A stretch of 38,212 nucleotides of DNA, taken from an uncultured Bacilli bacterium. GTDB lineage: Bacteria; Bacillota_I; Bacilli_A; RF39; UBA660. This document shows, piece after piece, positions 1 through 7,551 of this stretch (the stretch's first letter is position 1; every line of letters begins with the position of its first letter). The stretch is taken from contig CAKOOU010000009.1 of NCBI GenBank assembly GCA_934098455.1, positions 1 to 38,212 of the forward strand, given 5' to 3'. The position numbers and the translations under genes are program-made. The notes under the pieces were generated by a model. It saw only the letters and a program-made list of their open reading frames with translations. It searched no databases and had not been told where the DNA came from.

Positions 1-30
1 CCCCCCCCCCAACGATTTTTGGGGGTTGGG
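1..30. other. GC-rich contig-edge inverted repeat
   Basis: The window opens with a run of ten C followed by a short sequence and GGGGG. CCCCCAA can pair with TTGGGGG to make a 7-bp hairpin. The block is strikingly GC-rich against the AT-rich surroundings. It may be a genuine hairpin at which assembly stopped, or a homopolymer artefact. From about 31 to 208 I see no gene, only AT-rich spacer. Confidence 0.4.
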
Positions 31-208
31 AGAGAGATATAATTTCTTAATTTTTTCATGAATCGTAAATTAGTTGCGAATTAAAATGTACAAAATTTTA
101 ATTCTTTTTGGTATTTCTACCTTAATAAAAATATAACATTTTTTAACTTTGTTGTAAATATATTTTTTGTAAAATTTTTAAAAAATTATATTAAGTAGAA
201 CATGAATT

Positions 209-239
209 AAAAAAAGGTTAGCTAAACTATTTAACTAAC
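209..239 (-). terminator. Intrinsic terminator of the nusA-infB operon
   Basis: On the minus strand GTTAGTTAAA (239-230) pairs with TTTAGCTAAC (226-217), with one G-U pair and a 3-nt loop, followed by seven T (215-209). The infB stop codon (229-227) forms the loop, so the last sense codons are part of the terminator. This ends the operon at infB; rbfA and truB, which commonly follow infB, are not here. Confidence 0.8.
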
Positions 240-2338
240 TCATTTATATAGAATTCAAATACATCATTTTCTTTTATATCACTATATCCATCTATAGTAA
301 CACCACATTCAAATCCACTCTTAACTTCTTTAACACTATCTTTTTCTCTTTGTAAACTTCCTACTTTACCATCATATATGATAACACCATCACGTATTAC
401 ACGAACTAATGCATTTGATTTAATAATTCCACTAGTTACCATAACTCCAGCAATCTTACCAACTTTAGAGAATGTAAATATTTTTCTCACTTCAGCAGTA
501 CCAATTACTTTTTCTACATATTCAGGGTCAAGCATTCCTTTCATAGCAAGTTCCATTTCTTCTACTAATTTATATATAATTGTATAAAGTTTAACATCTA
601 CGCTATATTCTTTTGCAACTTCTTTAGTTATAGCACTTGGTACAACATTAAATCCTATTACTATAGCATTACTTGCATTAGCAAGTACTATATCACTTTC
701 TGTAATAGTTCCAATACCACTTCTTATAACTTTTACTTTAACACCTTCAACATCTATTTTCTCTAATGCATTTTTTACTGCTTCTTCACTACCACGAACA
801 TCACATTTTAATACAACATTAATTTCTTTAACACCAGATTGCATTTGTTCAAATAGACTTTCAAAACTAACTACTTCTTTCTTTTGCTTTTGTGCTTTTG
901 CTTGTATTAATCTTTTCTCAGCAACTTCACGAGCCATTTTCTCAGATTCAAAAGCCATAAATTTATCCCCAGCAGAAGGATTATCACTTAATCCAGTTAT
1001 CTCAACAGGAGTACTAGGTCCAGCCTCAACTATATTTTCTCCTAAATCATTTTTAAATGTTCTAACTCTACCATGAGTAGTACCAACAACTATAGGGTCA
1101 CCAAGTCTTAATGTACCATTTTGAATTAATAGTGTTGCAACACCACCAATGGCTTTATCTACTCTAGATTCAATAACAGTTCCTACAGCATATCTATTAG
1201 GATTTGCTTTTAATTCACGAACTTCACTTATTGCAAGTAATGTATCAAGAAGTGTATCTATTCCTTCTCCTGTTTTACAAGATATATTTACAAATGGTAC
1301 ATTTCCACCCCAAATTTCTGGAGTAATATTATTTTCTGCCATTTCAGTAAGTATTCTATCAGGATTTGCTTCAGGTTTATCAATTTTATTTACAGCAACT
1401 ACTATTGGTACATTAGCCGCTAAAGCATGGTCTATCGCTTCTTTAGTTTGAGGCATAACACCATCATCAGCAGCAACTATAATAATTACTATATCAGTTA
1501 TACTTGCTCCTCTTGCACGCATTTCAGTAAAAGCAGCATGCCCTGGAGTATCGATAAAAGTAATTTTATTATCTTTATATTCAATTTGATAAGCACCAAT
1601 ATGTTGTGTTATTCCACCAAATTCCTTATCAACAACGTGACTATTTCTAATATAATCAAGTAAACTAGTTTTACCATGGTCTACATGTCCCATAATAGTA
1701 ATAACTGGAGGACGATTTATCAAATCACTTTCATTGTCAACAATTTCATATTCTTCAAAATTAGATATATCTTGAGTTTCTTCTCTCTTTAGTGTCTTTC
1801 CATATTCTAAAGATATAATTTCAGCATTTTCAAAATCAATAGATTGATTAATAGTAATCATTAATCCCATACCAATTAATTTTTTCATTACATCTGTAGC
1901 ATTAACATTTAATTCTTTAGCAAGTTCTCCTAAAGTCATACCATCTTTATATAACACAACATTCTCATCTTTTGCATTATTAGATAACTTTTCTTTATTC
2001 TTATACATTGCTTTCTTATTTTTTAAATATTCATTTTTATCTTTTTCATTAATAGTTTTCTTCTTAACTTTCTCACGTTTCTTAGTATTATTTTCCTCTT
2101 CTGCTTGTAATTTAGAATCTAACATTATATTTTCTACAGCTTCATCTAATTCATCAGCATCATTATAATCCATTTCAGTTTCTGTACTTATTAAATTCAT
2201 AGTATTATCAAGCATAATAATACCATCATCATCTAAATAATCATTACCACTATTAACTTTTATATCAAGTTCCTTACATTTCTCTAATACTTCTTGTATT
2301 GAAAATCCTGATTCATTTGCATAATCTTTTACTGTCAT
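227..2338 (-). CDS. infB: Translation initiation factor IF-2
   Basis: IF-2 is the GTPase that brings initiator fMet-tRNA to the 30S subunit and promotes 50S joining. The 703-residue protein has an IF2_N-like segment at residues 1-45, a charged Lys/Glu-rich linker and a second IF2_N helix bundle at about 133-180. The G domain carries GHVDHGKTS (about 217), DTPGHA (about 262) and NKID (about 316), followed by domains II-IV. The length is typical of Bacillota. The start follows GAAGGTATAATTT. It is the last gene of the operon, 16 bp after ylxR; the ylxQ gene that often sits between them is absent. Identification is secure. Confidence 0.98.
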   Translation of the reverse strand: MTVKDYANESGFSIQEVLEKCKELDIKVNSGNDYLDDDGIIMLDNTMNLISTETEMDYNDADELDEAVENIMLDSKLQAEEENNTKKREKVKKKTINEKDKNEYLKNKKAMYKNKEKLSNNAKDENVVLYKDGMTLGELAKELNVNATDVMKKLIGMGLMITINQSIDFENAEIISLEYGKTLKREETQDISNFEEYEIVDNESDLINRPPVITIMGHVDHGKTSLLDYIRNSHVVDKEFGGITQHIGAYQIEYKDNKITFIDTPGHAAFTEMRARGASITDIVIIIVAADDGVMPQTKEAIDHALAANVPIVVAVNKIDKPEANPDRILTEMAENNITPEIWGGNVPFVNISCKTGEGIDTLLDTLLAISEVRELKANPNRYAVGTVIESRVDKAIGGVATLLIQNGTLRLGDPIVVGTTHGRVRTFKNDLGENIVEAGPSTPVEITGLSDNPSAGDKFMAFESEKMAREVAEKRLIQAKAQKQKKEVVSFESLFEQMQSGVKEINVVLKCDVRGSEEAVKNALEKIDVEGVKVKVIRSGIGTITESDIVLANASNAIVIGFNVVPSAITKEVAKEYSVDVKLYTIIYKLVEEMELAMKGMLDPEYVEKVIGTAEVRKIFTFSKVGKIAGVMVTSGIIKSNALVRVIRDGVIIYDGKVGSLQREKDSVKEVKSGFECGVTIDGYSDIKENDVFEFYINELVK

Positions 2339-2354
2339 AAATTATACCTTCTTT

Positions 2355-2618
2355 CTATTTTTTTATTAATTTTAAAACATCATCATATATATTGTCACTA
2401 ACTTCTGTTTCTAAATATTTATTTAAAACTTTACCTTTACGTGCTTTTTCAACAACACTTTCTTCTAATTTTAAATAAACACCTTTACCATTTTGTTTTC
2501 CAGTTTCATCAACAAATACTTCGTTTTCTTTATTACGTACTATTCTAATTAATTCTTTTTTTGGTAATTTTTCATGTGTTATAACACAAGTACGCATTGG
2601 AATTTTTCTTTCTTTCAT
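2355..2618 (-). CDS. rnpM: YlxR/RnpM family RNA-binding protein
   Basis: This 87-residue protein has the YlxR hallmarks: an N-terminal RTCVITHEKLPKKELIRIVR segment, a central NGKGVYLKL and a C-terminal helix. Family members sit between nusA and infB. In Bacillus subtilis the family has been reported to bind RNase P RNA, hence the name RnpM. The start codon is preceded by AAGGGGTGATATT, part of a 24-bp sequence repeated exactly in front of the upstream fic gene. The spacing to infB is 16 bp, consistent with one transcript. Confidence 0.92.
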   Translation of the reverse strand: MKERKIPMRTCVITHEKLPKKELIRIVRNKENEVFVDETGKQNGKGVYLKLEESVVEKARKGKVLNKYLETEVSDNIYDDVLKLIKK

Positions 2619-2636
2619 AATATCACCCCTTAAATA
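2613..2636 (-). repeat. 24-bp direct repeat copy 1 (ylxR ribosome site)
   Basis: These 24 bases, covering the first codon and ribosome-binding site of ylxR and the stop codon of fic, are identical to 3275-3298, which precedes fic. The two copies bracket the fic gene. Confidence 0.9.
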
Positions 2637-3280
2637 CCATCTATAGCATTATCATATAACCAATTAATTAATTCACTATTATCATTTGTTTCATAATATT
2701 TAATTAATCTAGTAAAATATTCTCCAATTTTATCAACAGGTATAGAAATAATACCTTGTCCACATCTAATCATTTCTTTATTGCTAACTAAATTAGCAAC
2801 TCTTTTATTACCATCTTGAAACATTTGACTTCTTTGAATATAACAAAATAAATTTAAACATCTTTCTAAATCATTTTGTATTTTAAATATTTGATTAAGT
2901 TCTTTTTCATAATCACATTCACTAGGCAACTTAGGTCTCCAATTAGTTCCTGTAATACCTACACCTTTTTCTCTAAACTCACCTAAAGGATTTACGTTTT
3001 GCCCCTTACATATTTCAAAATGAATTTTTTTTATAAAATCTAAATCAACTTTATCATCTATATGATTTAATATATATTCCCATGCATCTTTAAGGCATTT
3101 TAATTTTAACATATCATCAACATTAATATTTCCAGTGTTTACATTATTCATGAAAGAATATGTATCTGCAAAAGTAATTGCAATACCTTCTAAATTTGCA
3201 CTTTTATATATATTATCTACCAATTTTCTTTTTGCAAAAAATATATTATCTTCTTTAGTCATATTATATTTACTTTTCAT
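2630..3280 (-). CDS. Fic/DOC-fold protein with degenerate catalytic motif
   Basis: This 216-residue protein has the Fic fold signature. Fic enzymes transfer AMP or other phosphate-containing groups to proteins using the motif HPFx(D/E)GN(G/K)R. Here residues about 151-160 read SQMFQDGNKR, so the catalytic His position is Gln while the FxDGNKR phosphate-binding loop is intact. The rest is helical, including FIKKIHFEICKG and LGEFREKGVGI, which resemble the Fic core. It lies inside the nusA-infB operon, between nusA and ylxR, where a fic gene is not normally found, and is bracketed by a 24-bp direct repeat. No inhibitory (S/T)xxxE(G/N) helix or DNA-binding domain is obvious. The loss of His suggests an altered or absent transferase activity; function unknown. 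Confidence 0.85.
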   Translation of the reverse strand: MKSKYNMTKEDNIFFAKRKLVDNIYKSANLEGIAITFADTYSFMNNVNTGNINVDDMLKLKCLKDAWEYILNHIDDKVDLDFIKKIHFEICKGQNVNPLGEFREKGVGITGTNWRPKLPSECDYEKELNQIFKIQNDLERCLNLFCYIQRSQMFQDGNKRVANLVSNKEMIRCGQGIISIPVDKIGEYFTRLIKYYETNDNSELINWLYDNAIDGI

Positions 3281-3298
3281 AATATCACCCCTTAAATA
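3275..3298 (-). repeat. 24-bp direct repeat copy 2 (fic ribosome site)
   Basis: Exact copy of 2613-2636. It supplies the AAGGGGTGAT ribosome site and ATG of fic. With copy 1 it flanks the fic insertion in the operon. Confidence 0.9.
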
Positions 3299-3306
3299 AA
3301 CTTATT

Positions 3307-4422
3307 TTATTGATTAGCCTCTTCGTTTAATTCTTCCATAGTTTTAAGATTTATTCTAAATTTAGTTAATTTGCTAGCAAGTTTTATATTAATACCATTT
3401 TTACCTATTGCAAGTTTTTGATTTTCTCCTTCAGCAATAACAACTGCTTCTCTTTTCTTAGTGTTATCAATTATACTAACTATAACATCTTTTGCTGGAC
3501 TTAATGCGTTTTTAATATATTCTGCATCGTCATCACTATATTTTACTAAATCTATTTTTTCTCCATTTAATTCTGCAAGTATACTTCCAATACGGCTTCC
3601 TTTTTCACCTATACAAGTTCCAATAGGGTCTATATTAGGATTTAAACTAGATACACTTACTTTACTTCTAACACCAGCTTCTCTTGCAACAGCATTTAAT
3701 ACTAAAACTCCTTCTTTAAATTCAGGAATAAATGATTCAAATAATCTTTTAACAAATCCATAATGTTTTCTAGTACATTTAATTAAAGGTCCCTTTGTAG
3801 TATTTTCTATTTTATTTATATAAACTCTTATACTGCTTCCCATTTTTAATGTTTCTCCAGGAATTATTTCAGATTTTGGTAGTATTCCTCTTGCACGTCC
3901 TAAGTCAACATAATAATTTTTAACATCTTCCATTTCTAGAGTTCCTACCATTAATTCATTTTCTTTATCTTCAAACTCTTTCATTATGCTTTCTCTTTCA
4001 GCTTCTCTAACTTTTTGAGTTAAAACTTGTTTTGCAGTTGATGTTGCAATTCTACCAAAATCTTGTGGTGTAACTTCTTCTTGGAAAACATCTCCAACTT
4101 TAGCATCTGGATGTTTATCAATTATATCTTCTAACAATACTTGAGCATCTTCATTAATATCAGGTTCTGTAAATTTAGTATTTCCTTCTTCATCAATATA
4201 CTCTTCACCATCATGATATTCATCAACAACAACATAATATGTATAAACTCTAATATCTCCAGTCTTTCTATCAATTTCAACTTTAACATTAGTTTTTCCT
4301 TTAAAATTCTTTTTATATGCAGTTAAAAGTGCTTGTTCCATACCTTCAAAAACTACATCTTCACTTATCTCTTTTTCTTCTGTAATATGTTTAACAGCTT
4401 TTATAAATTCTTTTCCGTTCAT
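3307..4422 (-). CDS. nusA: Transcription termination/antitermination factor NusA
   Basis: NusA binds RNA polymerase and nascent RNA and modulates pausing, termination and antitermination. The 371 residues match the usual Bacillota length. In order there is the N-terminal polymerase-binding domain (1 to about 130), an S1 domain (YYVDLGRARGILPKSEII onward), KH1 with GTCIGEKGSRI, and KH2 with GKNGINIKLASKLT. The acidic C-terminal repeats of proteobacterial NusA are absent, as expected. The start is preceded by GGAAAGAGG, which overlaps the end of the rimP-like ORF; the intergenic gap is only 3 bp, so the genes are probably translationally coupled. Confidence 0.97.
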   Translation of the reverse strand: MNGKEFIKAVKHITEEKEISEDVVFEGMEQALLTAYKKNFKGKTNVKVEIDRKTGDIRVYTYYVVVDEYHDGEEYIDEEGNTKFTEPDINEDAQVLLEDIIDKHPDAKVGDVFQEEVTPQDFGRIATSTAKQVLTQKVREAERESIMKEFEDKENELMVGTLEMEDVKNYYVDLGRARGILPKSEIIPGETLKMGSSIRVYINKIENTTKGPLIKCTRKHYGFVKRLFESFIPEFKEGVLVLNAVAREAGVRSKVSVSSLNPNIDPIGTCIGEKGSRIGSILAELNGEKIDLVKYSDDDAEYIKNALSPAKDVIVSIIDNTKKREAVVIAEGENQKLAIGKNGINIKLASKLTKFRINLKTMEELNEEANQ

Positions 4423-4425
4423 ATT

Positions 4426-4677
4426 CTAACCTCTTTCCTTACTTGATATATCCAATATATATTCTTCTTTAATTAAATCATATTCATCTAATATAGGATT
4501 AATTATATTAGTAGCCTCTACTATAGTATCTAAATCTATACCATTAATTCTATCTAATACAATATTTAAAAAATTATATTTACCTTGTTTAACATATTCT
4601 ATAGAATCAACTACTAAATCTAACTCTTTAATAGGTTCACTAATAATATCTTTTATTTTTTCTAAAGTCTTATCCAT
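4426..4677 (-). CDS. rimP: RimP-like protein, N-terminal domain only
   Basis: RimP helps mature the 30S subunit and is normally about 150 residues with two domains. This ORF has 83 residues from the ATG at 4677, chosen because GGAGGG lies just upstream. The visible sequence fits the RimP N-terminal domain: an initial helix, LDLVVDSIEYVKQGKYNFL, then a second strand-helix ending YILDISSKERG. Full-length family members continue through an SSPG-like turn into the SH3-like domain. Here the stop follows at once and nusA begins 3 bp later, so no C-terminal domain can be encoded. Position before nusA supports the assignment. Whether the short form works is unknown. Confidence 0.72.
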   Translation of the reverse strand: MDKTLEKIKDIISEPIKELDLVVDSIEYVKQGKYNFLNIVLDRINGIDLDTIVEATNIINPILDEYDLIKEEYILDISSKERG

Positions 4678-4698
4678 ATTCCCTCCAAACATTAATAA

Positions 4699-4720
4699 AA
4701 GTGGGATATTCTGCCCACTT
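4699..4720 (-). promoter_or_regulatory. Hairpin in the rimP-nusA operon leader
   Basis: In the short 5' leader, AAGTGGG (4720-4714) pairs with CCCACTT (4705-4699), followed by TTTTATT. This resembles a weak attenuator or 5' stabilising hairpin, lying about 22 nt before the rimP start. A regulatory role is inference. Confidence 0.45.
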
Positions 4721-4735
4721 AAATCTGTCAAATGT

Positions 4736-4765
4736 ATTATATCACTATTTTTTTTATTTTGTAAA
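4736..4765 (-). promoter_or_regulatory. Promoter of the rimP-nusA-infB operon
   Basis: On the minus strand: -35 TTTACA (4765-4760), 18-bp spacer, extended -10 TGATATAAT with TATAAT at 4741-4736. The predicted start is near 4729. Confidence 0.75.
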
Positions 4766-4785
4766 GTGTTTTTATCCTAATTTGT

Positions 4786-4815
4786 TTGACAAATACATAT
4801 TCTTATGTGTATAAT
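4786..4815 (+). promoter_or_regulatory. Promoter of rpsD
   Basis: Consensus -35 TTGACA (4786-4791), 18-bp spacer, -10 TATAAT (4810-4815). It diverges from the rimP operon promoter, only 21 bp away. The predicted start near 4822 gives a 140-nt leader. Confidence 0.85.
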
Positions 4816-4821
4816 ATTGAT

Positions 4822-4961
4822 TGCTTAGTGGCAGTTTATTTTAAATGTTAATAATGTGTTTATTTCTAGTACCTAGTAGCTTGCTGCCAAAGTGAAAGAA
4901 TAAATAACACCCTATTAATAATTTAAAATGTCTTTAAGTAATAAATAGAAAGGAGATTATT
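4822..4961 (+). promoter_or_regulatory. rpsD leader with pseudoknot potential (candidate S4 autoregulation site)
   Basis: The 140-nt untranslated leader folds into an imperfect hairpin: TTAATA (4848-4853), GTGTT (4856-4860) and ATTT (4862-4865) pair with AAAT (4902-4905), AACAC (4906-4910) and TATTAA (4913-4918). GGCAG upstream (4830-4834) is complementary to CTGCC inside the loop (4884-4888), forming a pseudoknot. S4 is known to repress its own synthesis through a structured mRNA leader in Bacillus and a pseudoknot in the E. coli alpha operon. Assignment as S4 target is inference. Confidence 0.6.
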
Positions 4962-5564
4962 ATGTCAAGATATACTGGACCTCAATACAAAAAATCTCGT
5001 AGACTTGGTTTTTCTACATTAGAAAATGGTAAAGAATTAGCTCGTCGTCCTTATGCTCCTGGTATGCATGGAACTTCTAGACGTAAAAAAGTTAGTGAAT
5101 ATGGTATCCAATTACAAGAAAAACAAAAAGTAAGATTTATGTATGGTTTAAATGAAAAACAATTTAGAAGAACTTTTGATAGAGCTTCTAAAATGAAAGG
5201 TATAGCTGGTGAAAACTTCTTAAAACTTCTTGAAAGTAGATTAGATAACATAGTTTATAGAATGGGACTTTCAACTACTAGACGTGGTGCTAGACAAATA
5301 GTTAATCACGGACACATTTTAGTTAATGGAGTTAAAGTTGATATTCCAAGTTATACTTGTAAACCTGGTGATGTAATATCTGTTAAAGAAAATAGTAAAG
5401 AACATAAAGCTATATTAAATACTATTGAATTAAATATCAAAACGCCTGCTTATGTAGAATTTGACAATAAAAAATTAACAGGTACTTACTTAAGATTACC
5501 AGAAAGAAATGAATTAAATGCTGATATTAATGAATCACTAATCGTTGAATTCTATAATAGATAG
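4962..5564 (+). CDS. rpsD: 30S ribosomal protein S4
   Basis: S4 is a primary 16S rRNA-binding protein that nucleates 30S assembly. The 200 residues begin MSRYTGPQYKKSRRLGFS and contain the S4 RNA-binding domain (about 92-155) with SRLDNIVYRMGLSTTRRGARQ. The N-terminal zinc-binding cysteines found in some S4 proteins are absent, so this is the zinc-independent form. AAAGGAG lies at good spacing before the ATG. It is monocistronic, with its own promoter, long leader and terminator, as in Bacillus. Confidence 0.98.
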   Translation: MSRYTGPQYKKSRRLGFSTLENGKELARRPYAPGMHGTSRRKKVSEYGIQLQEKQKVRFMYGLNEKQFRRTFDRASKMKGIAGENFLKLLESRLDNIVYRMGLSTTRRGARQIVNHGHILVNGVKVDIPSYTCKPGDVISVKENSKEHKAILNTIELNIKTPAYVEFDNKKLTGTYLRLPERNELNADINESLIVEFYNR

Positions 5565-5570
5565 CAAATT

Positions 5571-5602
5571 AAAAGTTGAGTTATTATTCCTCAACTTTTT
5601 TT
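5571..5602. terminator. Bidirectional terminator between rpsD and the LtaS-type gene
   Basis: AAAAGTTGAG (5571-5580) pairs with CTCAACTTTT (5590-5599) and is followed by T-rich sequence on the plus strand. On the minus strand the same stem, which contains the final codons of the convergent gene, is followed by TTTTAATTT. Confidence 0.85.
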
Positions 5603-7482
5603 GTTACCAAATCATAATAATTATATTTAATCAAATATTTACTCATACTTACTCTATTATTAACAATATTATTCATATTATTAACATATTCTTCATCACC
5701 ATCACCAACAAATTCATCAGTTATACTATTATACTTACCCTTATCACTTATCCAACTTAAATTATTAAATATACTTAAACCTTCATTATCACTTAATATA
5801 TCTTTACCAGTAATTAACCTAGAATCATATTTTATATCAAATAAATTATATATAGTAGGAAGTACATCTATTTGACTACCAACTTTATCAACACTAACTT
5901 TATTCATCTTATTATTCCATAATATAAAATTACTCTTATTTATTAAAAACAAATTATCTCTTTCGTAATCAGAAATCTCATTAATATTATCTAAACTTAA
6001 CGCATAAGGATAATGGTCACCAACTAATGCAATAACAGTATCATCTAACTTACCACTCTTTTTTAACTTATTTATTAAATTCTCTAATGCTCTATCAAGT
6101 TCAATCTGTGTAGCAATATAGGCTTTGCTTTCTAAACTATAATTCAATTTATCAACTAACTCTTTATTTTTATTTGCAATATAATTACCATAATTATAAT
6201 CCATATGACCACTTACAGTTGCATAGTACACAAAAAACTTATCTTCATTAATATAATCATCTGCCGTACTATTTATCATTTCAACGTCACTCTCTGGCCA
6301 CACATTACAATTTATTCTATTCTCTAATCCATTACCACAACCAATATAATTATCTAATCCTATAGACTTCAAATATTTATCTCTATTTTGAAAATCATAT
6401 TGATTATCATGATATGCATAAGTTTTATATCCTAAATCTTTAAATCTATTACCAATACCCCAATTATAACTATTATTACCATTTCTCCAAACCTTACTTA
6501 ACATATCAATACTAGGATATAATCCCGTTAACTCTTGATATTCTCCACCAATTGTACTTAGTACTACAGGACTATAAAAATTATTAAACGTAAATCCCCC
6601 ATTCACTAACTTATATAAAGTAGGAGTTAAATCTTTACTAACAGCAATAGAATTAAAACTCTCTGCCATAAACAATATTAAATTCTTATCTTTAAAATAA
6701 CCACTATATTTATTTTTATTAGTACCACTTTCATCTTTAAAATAATTATGCATACTAAGTAAAACATCATCTTTTTCTTCACTTATTAACTTATCAAAAT
6801 CAATATCTATAACATTTTTATCATATTTATTATCAATATCAATATTATTATTTACACTAATAATTTTTTCATTAAAACCAAATATACTTCTCTTAATATC
6901 AAGCATTGTACTAGGTATAACACCAACATATTCTTTATATAAATTACTATTATCAATATTGTAATATAAATTATTAATACTCTTATCAAACATAATACTT
7001 AAACTATATATATTATAACTATTTAAAATCAATATTAAATACACTACTATATTTCTTCTTCTAACTTTATTAAACTTAATATATTTATTAATAAAACATA
7101 TTACTATAAAAGGAATAAACATAAGAAATATATATAATAAATTATGATATATATAATTAAACATTTCTTTATAAAAACTATTTAAATTACCAGCCATACC
7201 AGTACTTTTAATTGAAAAATATATATTAAATATTTTCTTAAATACAATTTCTAAACTAAAATAAAAACTTATAAAAAATAATATTATTTTATTAACTAAA
7301 CTACCCTTTTTATAAAACAATCTATTAATAAATACTAAAATAATTGATATAAAAACTAAATATATTAAACTATATAAATTCTTATAATTAAAACTATATA
7401 TACCAAATACTCTAAATATTATTTCTAAATATAATAAATATATAAAATATTCTATAAATAATATTATATTATCTTTCTTCAT
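5584..7482 (-). CDS. LTA synthase family sulfatase-fold membrane enzyme
   Basis: The 632-residue protein has about five hydrophobic segments in the first 160-170 residues, then an extracellular sulfatase-fold domain, the architecture of lipoteichoic acid synthase LtaS. Visible catalytic elements are AESFNS (about 271, metal-binding Glu), LSTIGGEYQELTGLYP (about 306-321, region of the nucleophile Thr) and GDHYPYAL (about 484, metal-binding Asp/His). LtaS enzymes transfer glycerol-phosphate from phosphatidylglycerol to a glycolipid-anchored polymer. The exact polymer here cannot be read from sequence; related phosphoglycerol or phosphoethanolamine transferases share the fold. It stands alone, converging on rpsD. 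Confidence 0.85.
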   Translation of the reverse strand: MKKDNIILFIEYFIYLLYLEIIFRVFGIYSFNYKNLYSLIYLVFISIILVFINRLFYKKGSLVNKIILFFISFYFSLEIVFKKIFNIYFSIKSTGMAGNLNSFYKEMFNYIYHNLLYIFLMFIPFIVICFINKYIKFNKVRRRNIVVYLILILNSYNIYSLSIMFDKSINNLYYNIDNSNLYKEYVGVIPSTMLDIKRSIFGFNEKIISVNNNIDIDNKYDKNVIDIDFDKLISEEKDDVLLSMHNYFKDESGTNKNKYSGYFKDKNLILFMAESFNSIAVSKDLTPTLYKLVNGGFTFNNFYSPVVLSTIGGEYQELTGLYPSIDMLSKVWRNGNNSYNWGIGNRFKDLGYKTYAYHDNQYDFQNRDKYLKSIGLDNYIGCGNGLENRINCNVWPESDVEMINSTADDYINEDKFFVYYATVSGHMDYNYGNYIANKNKELVDKLNYSLESKAYIATQIELDRALENLINKLKKSGKLDDTVIALVGDHYPYALSLDNINEISDYERDNLFLINKSNFILWNNKMNKVSVDKVGSQIDVLPTIYNLFDIKYDSRLITGKDILSDNEGLSIFNNLSWISDKGKYNSITDEFVGDGDEEYVNNMNNIVNNRVSMSKYLIKYNYYDLVTKKVEE

Positions 7483-7527
7483 ATCACATCACCAATAACT
7501 ATATTATATAATATTTTAAATGAAAAT

Positions 7528-7551
7528 AAATAGAATAATATTACTCTATTT
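7528..7551 (-). terminator. Terminator after dnaE
   Basis: A 24-bp imperfect palindrome (AAATAGAGTA pairing with TATTCTATTT on the minus strand, one G-U) overlaps the dnaE stop codon and is followed by ATTTTC. It is a modest intrinsic terminator. Confidence 0.55.

Noticed and set aside
2630..3280. Fic gene as half of a Doc/Phd or FicT/FicA toxin-antitoxin pair
   Set aside because: No antitoxin-like ORF is adjacent; neighbours are ylxR and nusA, and the catalytic His is missing.
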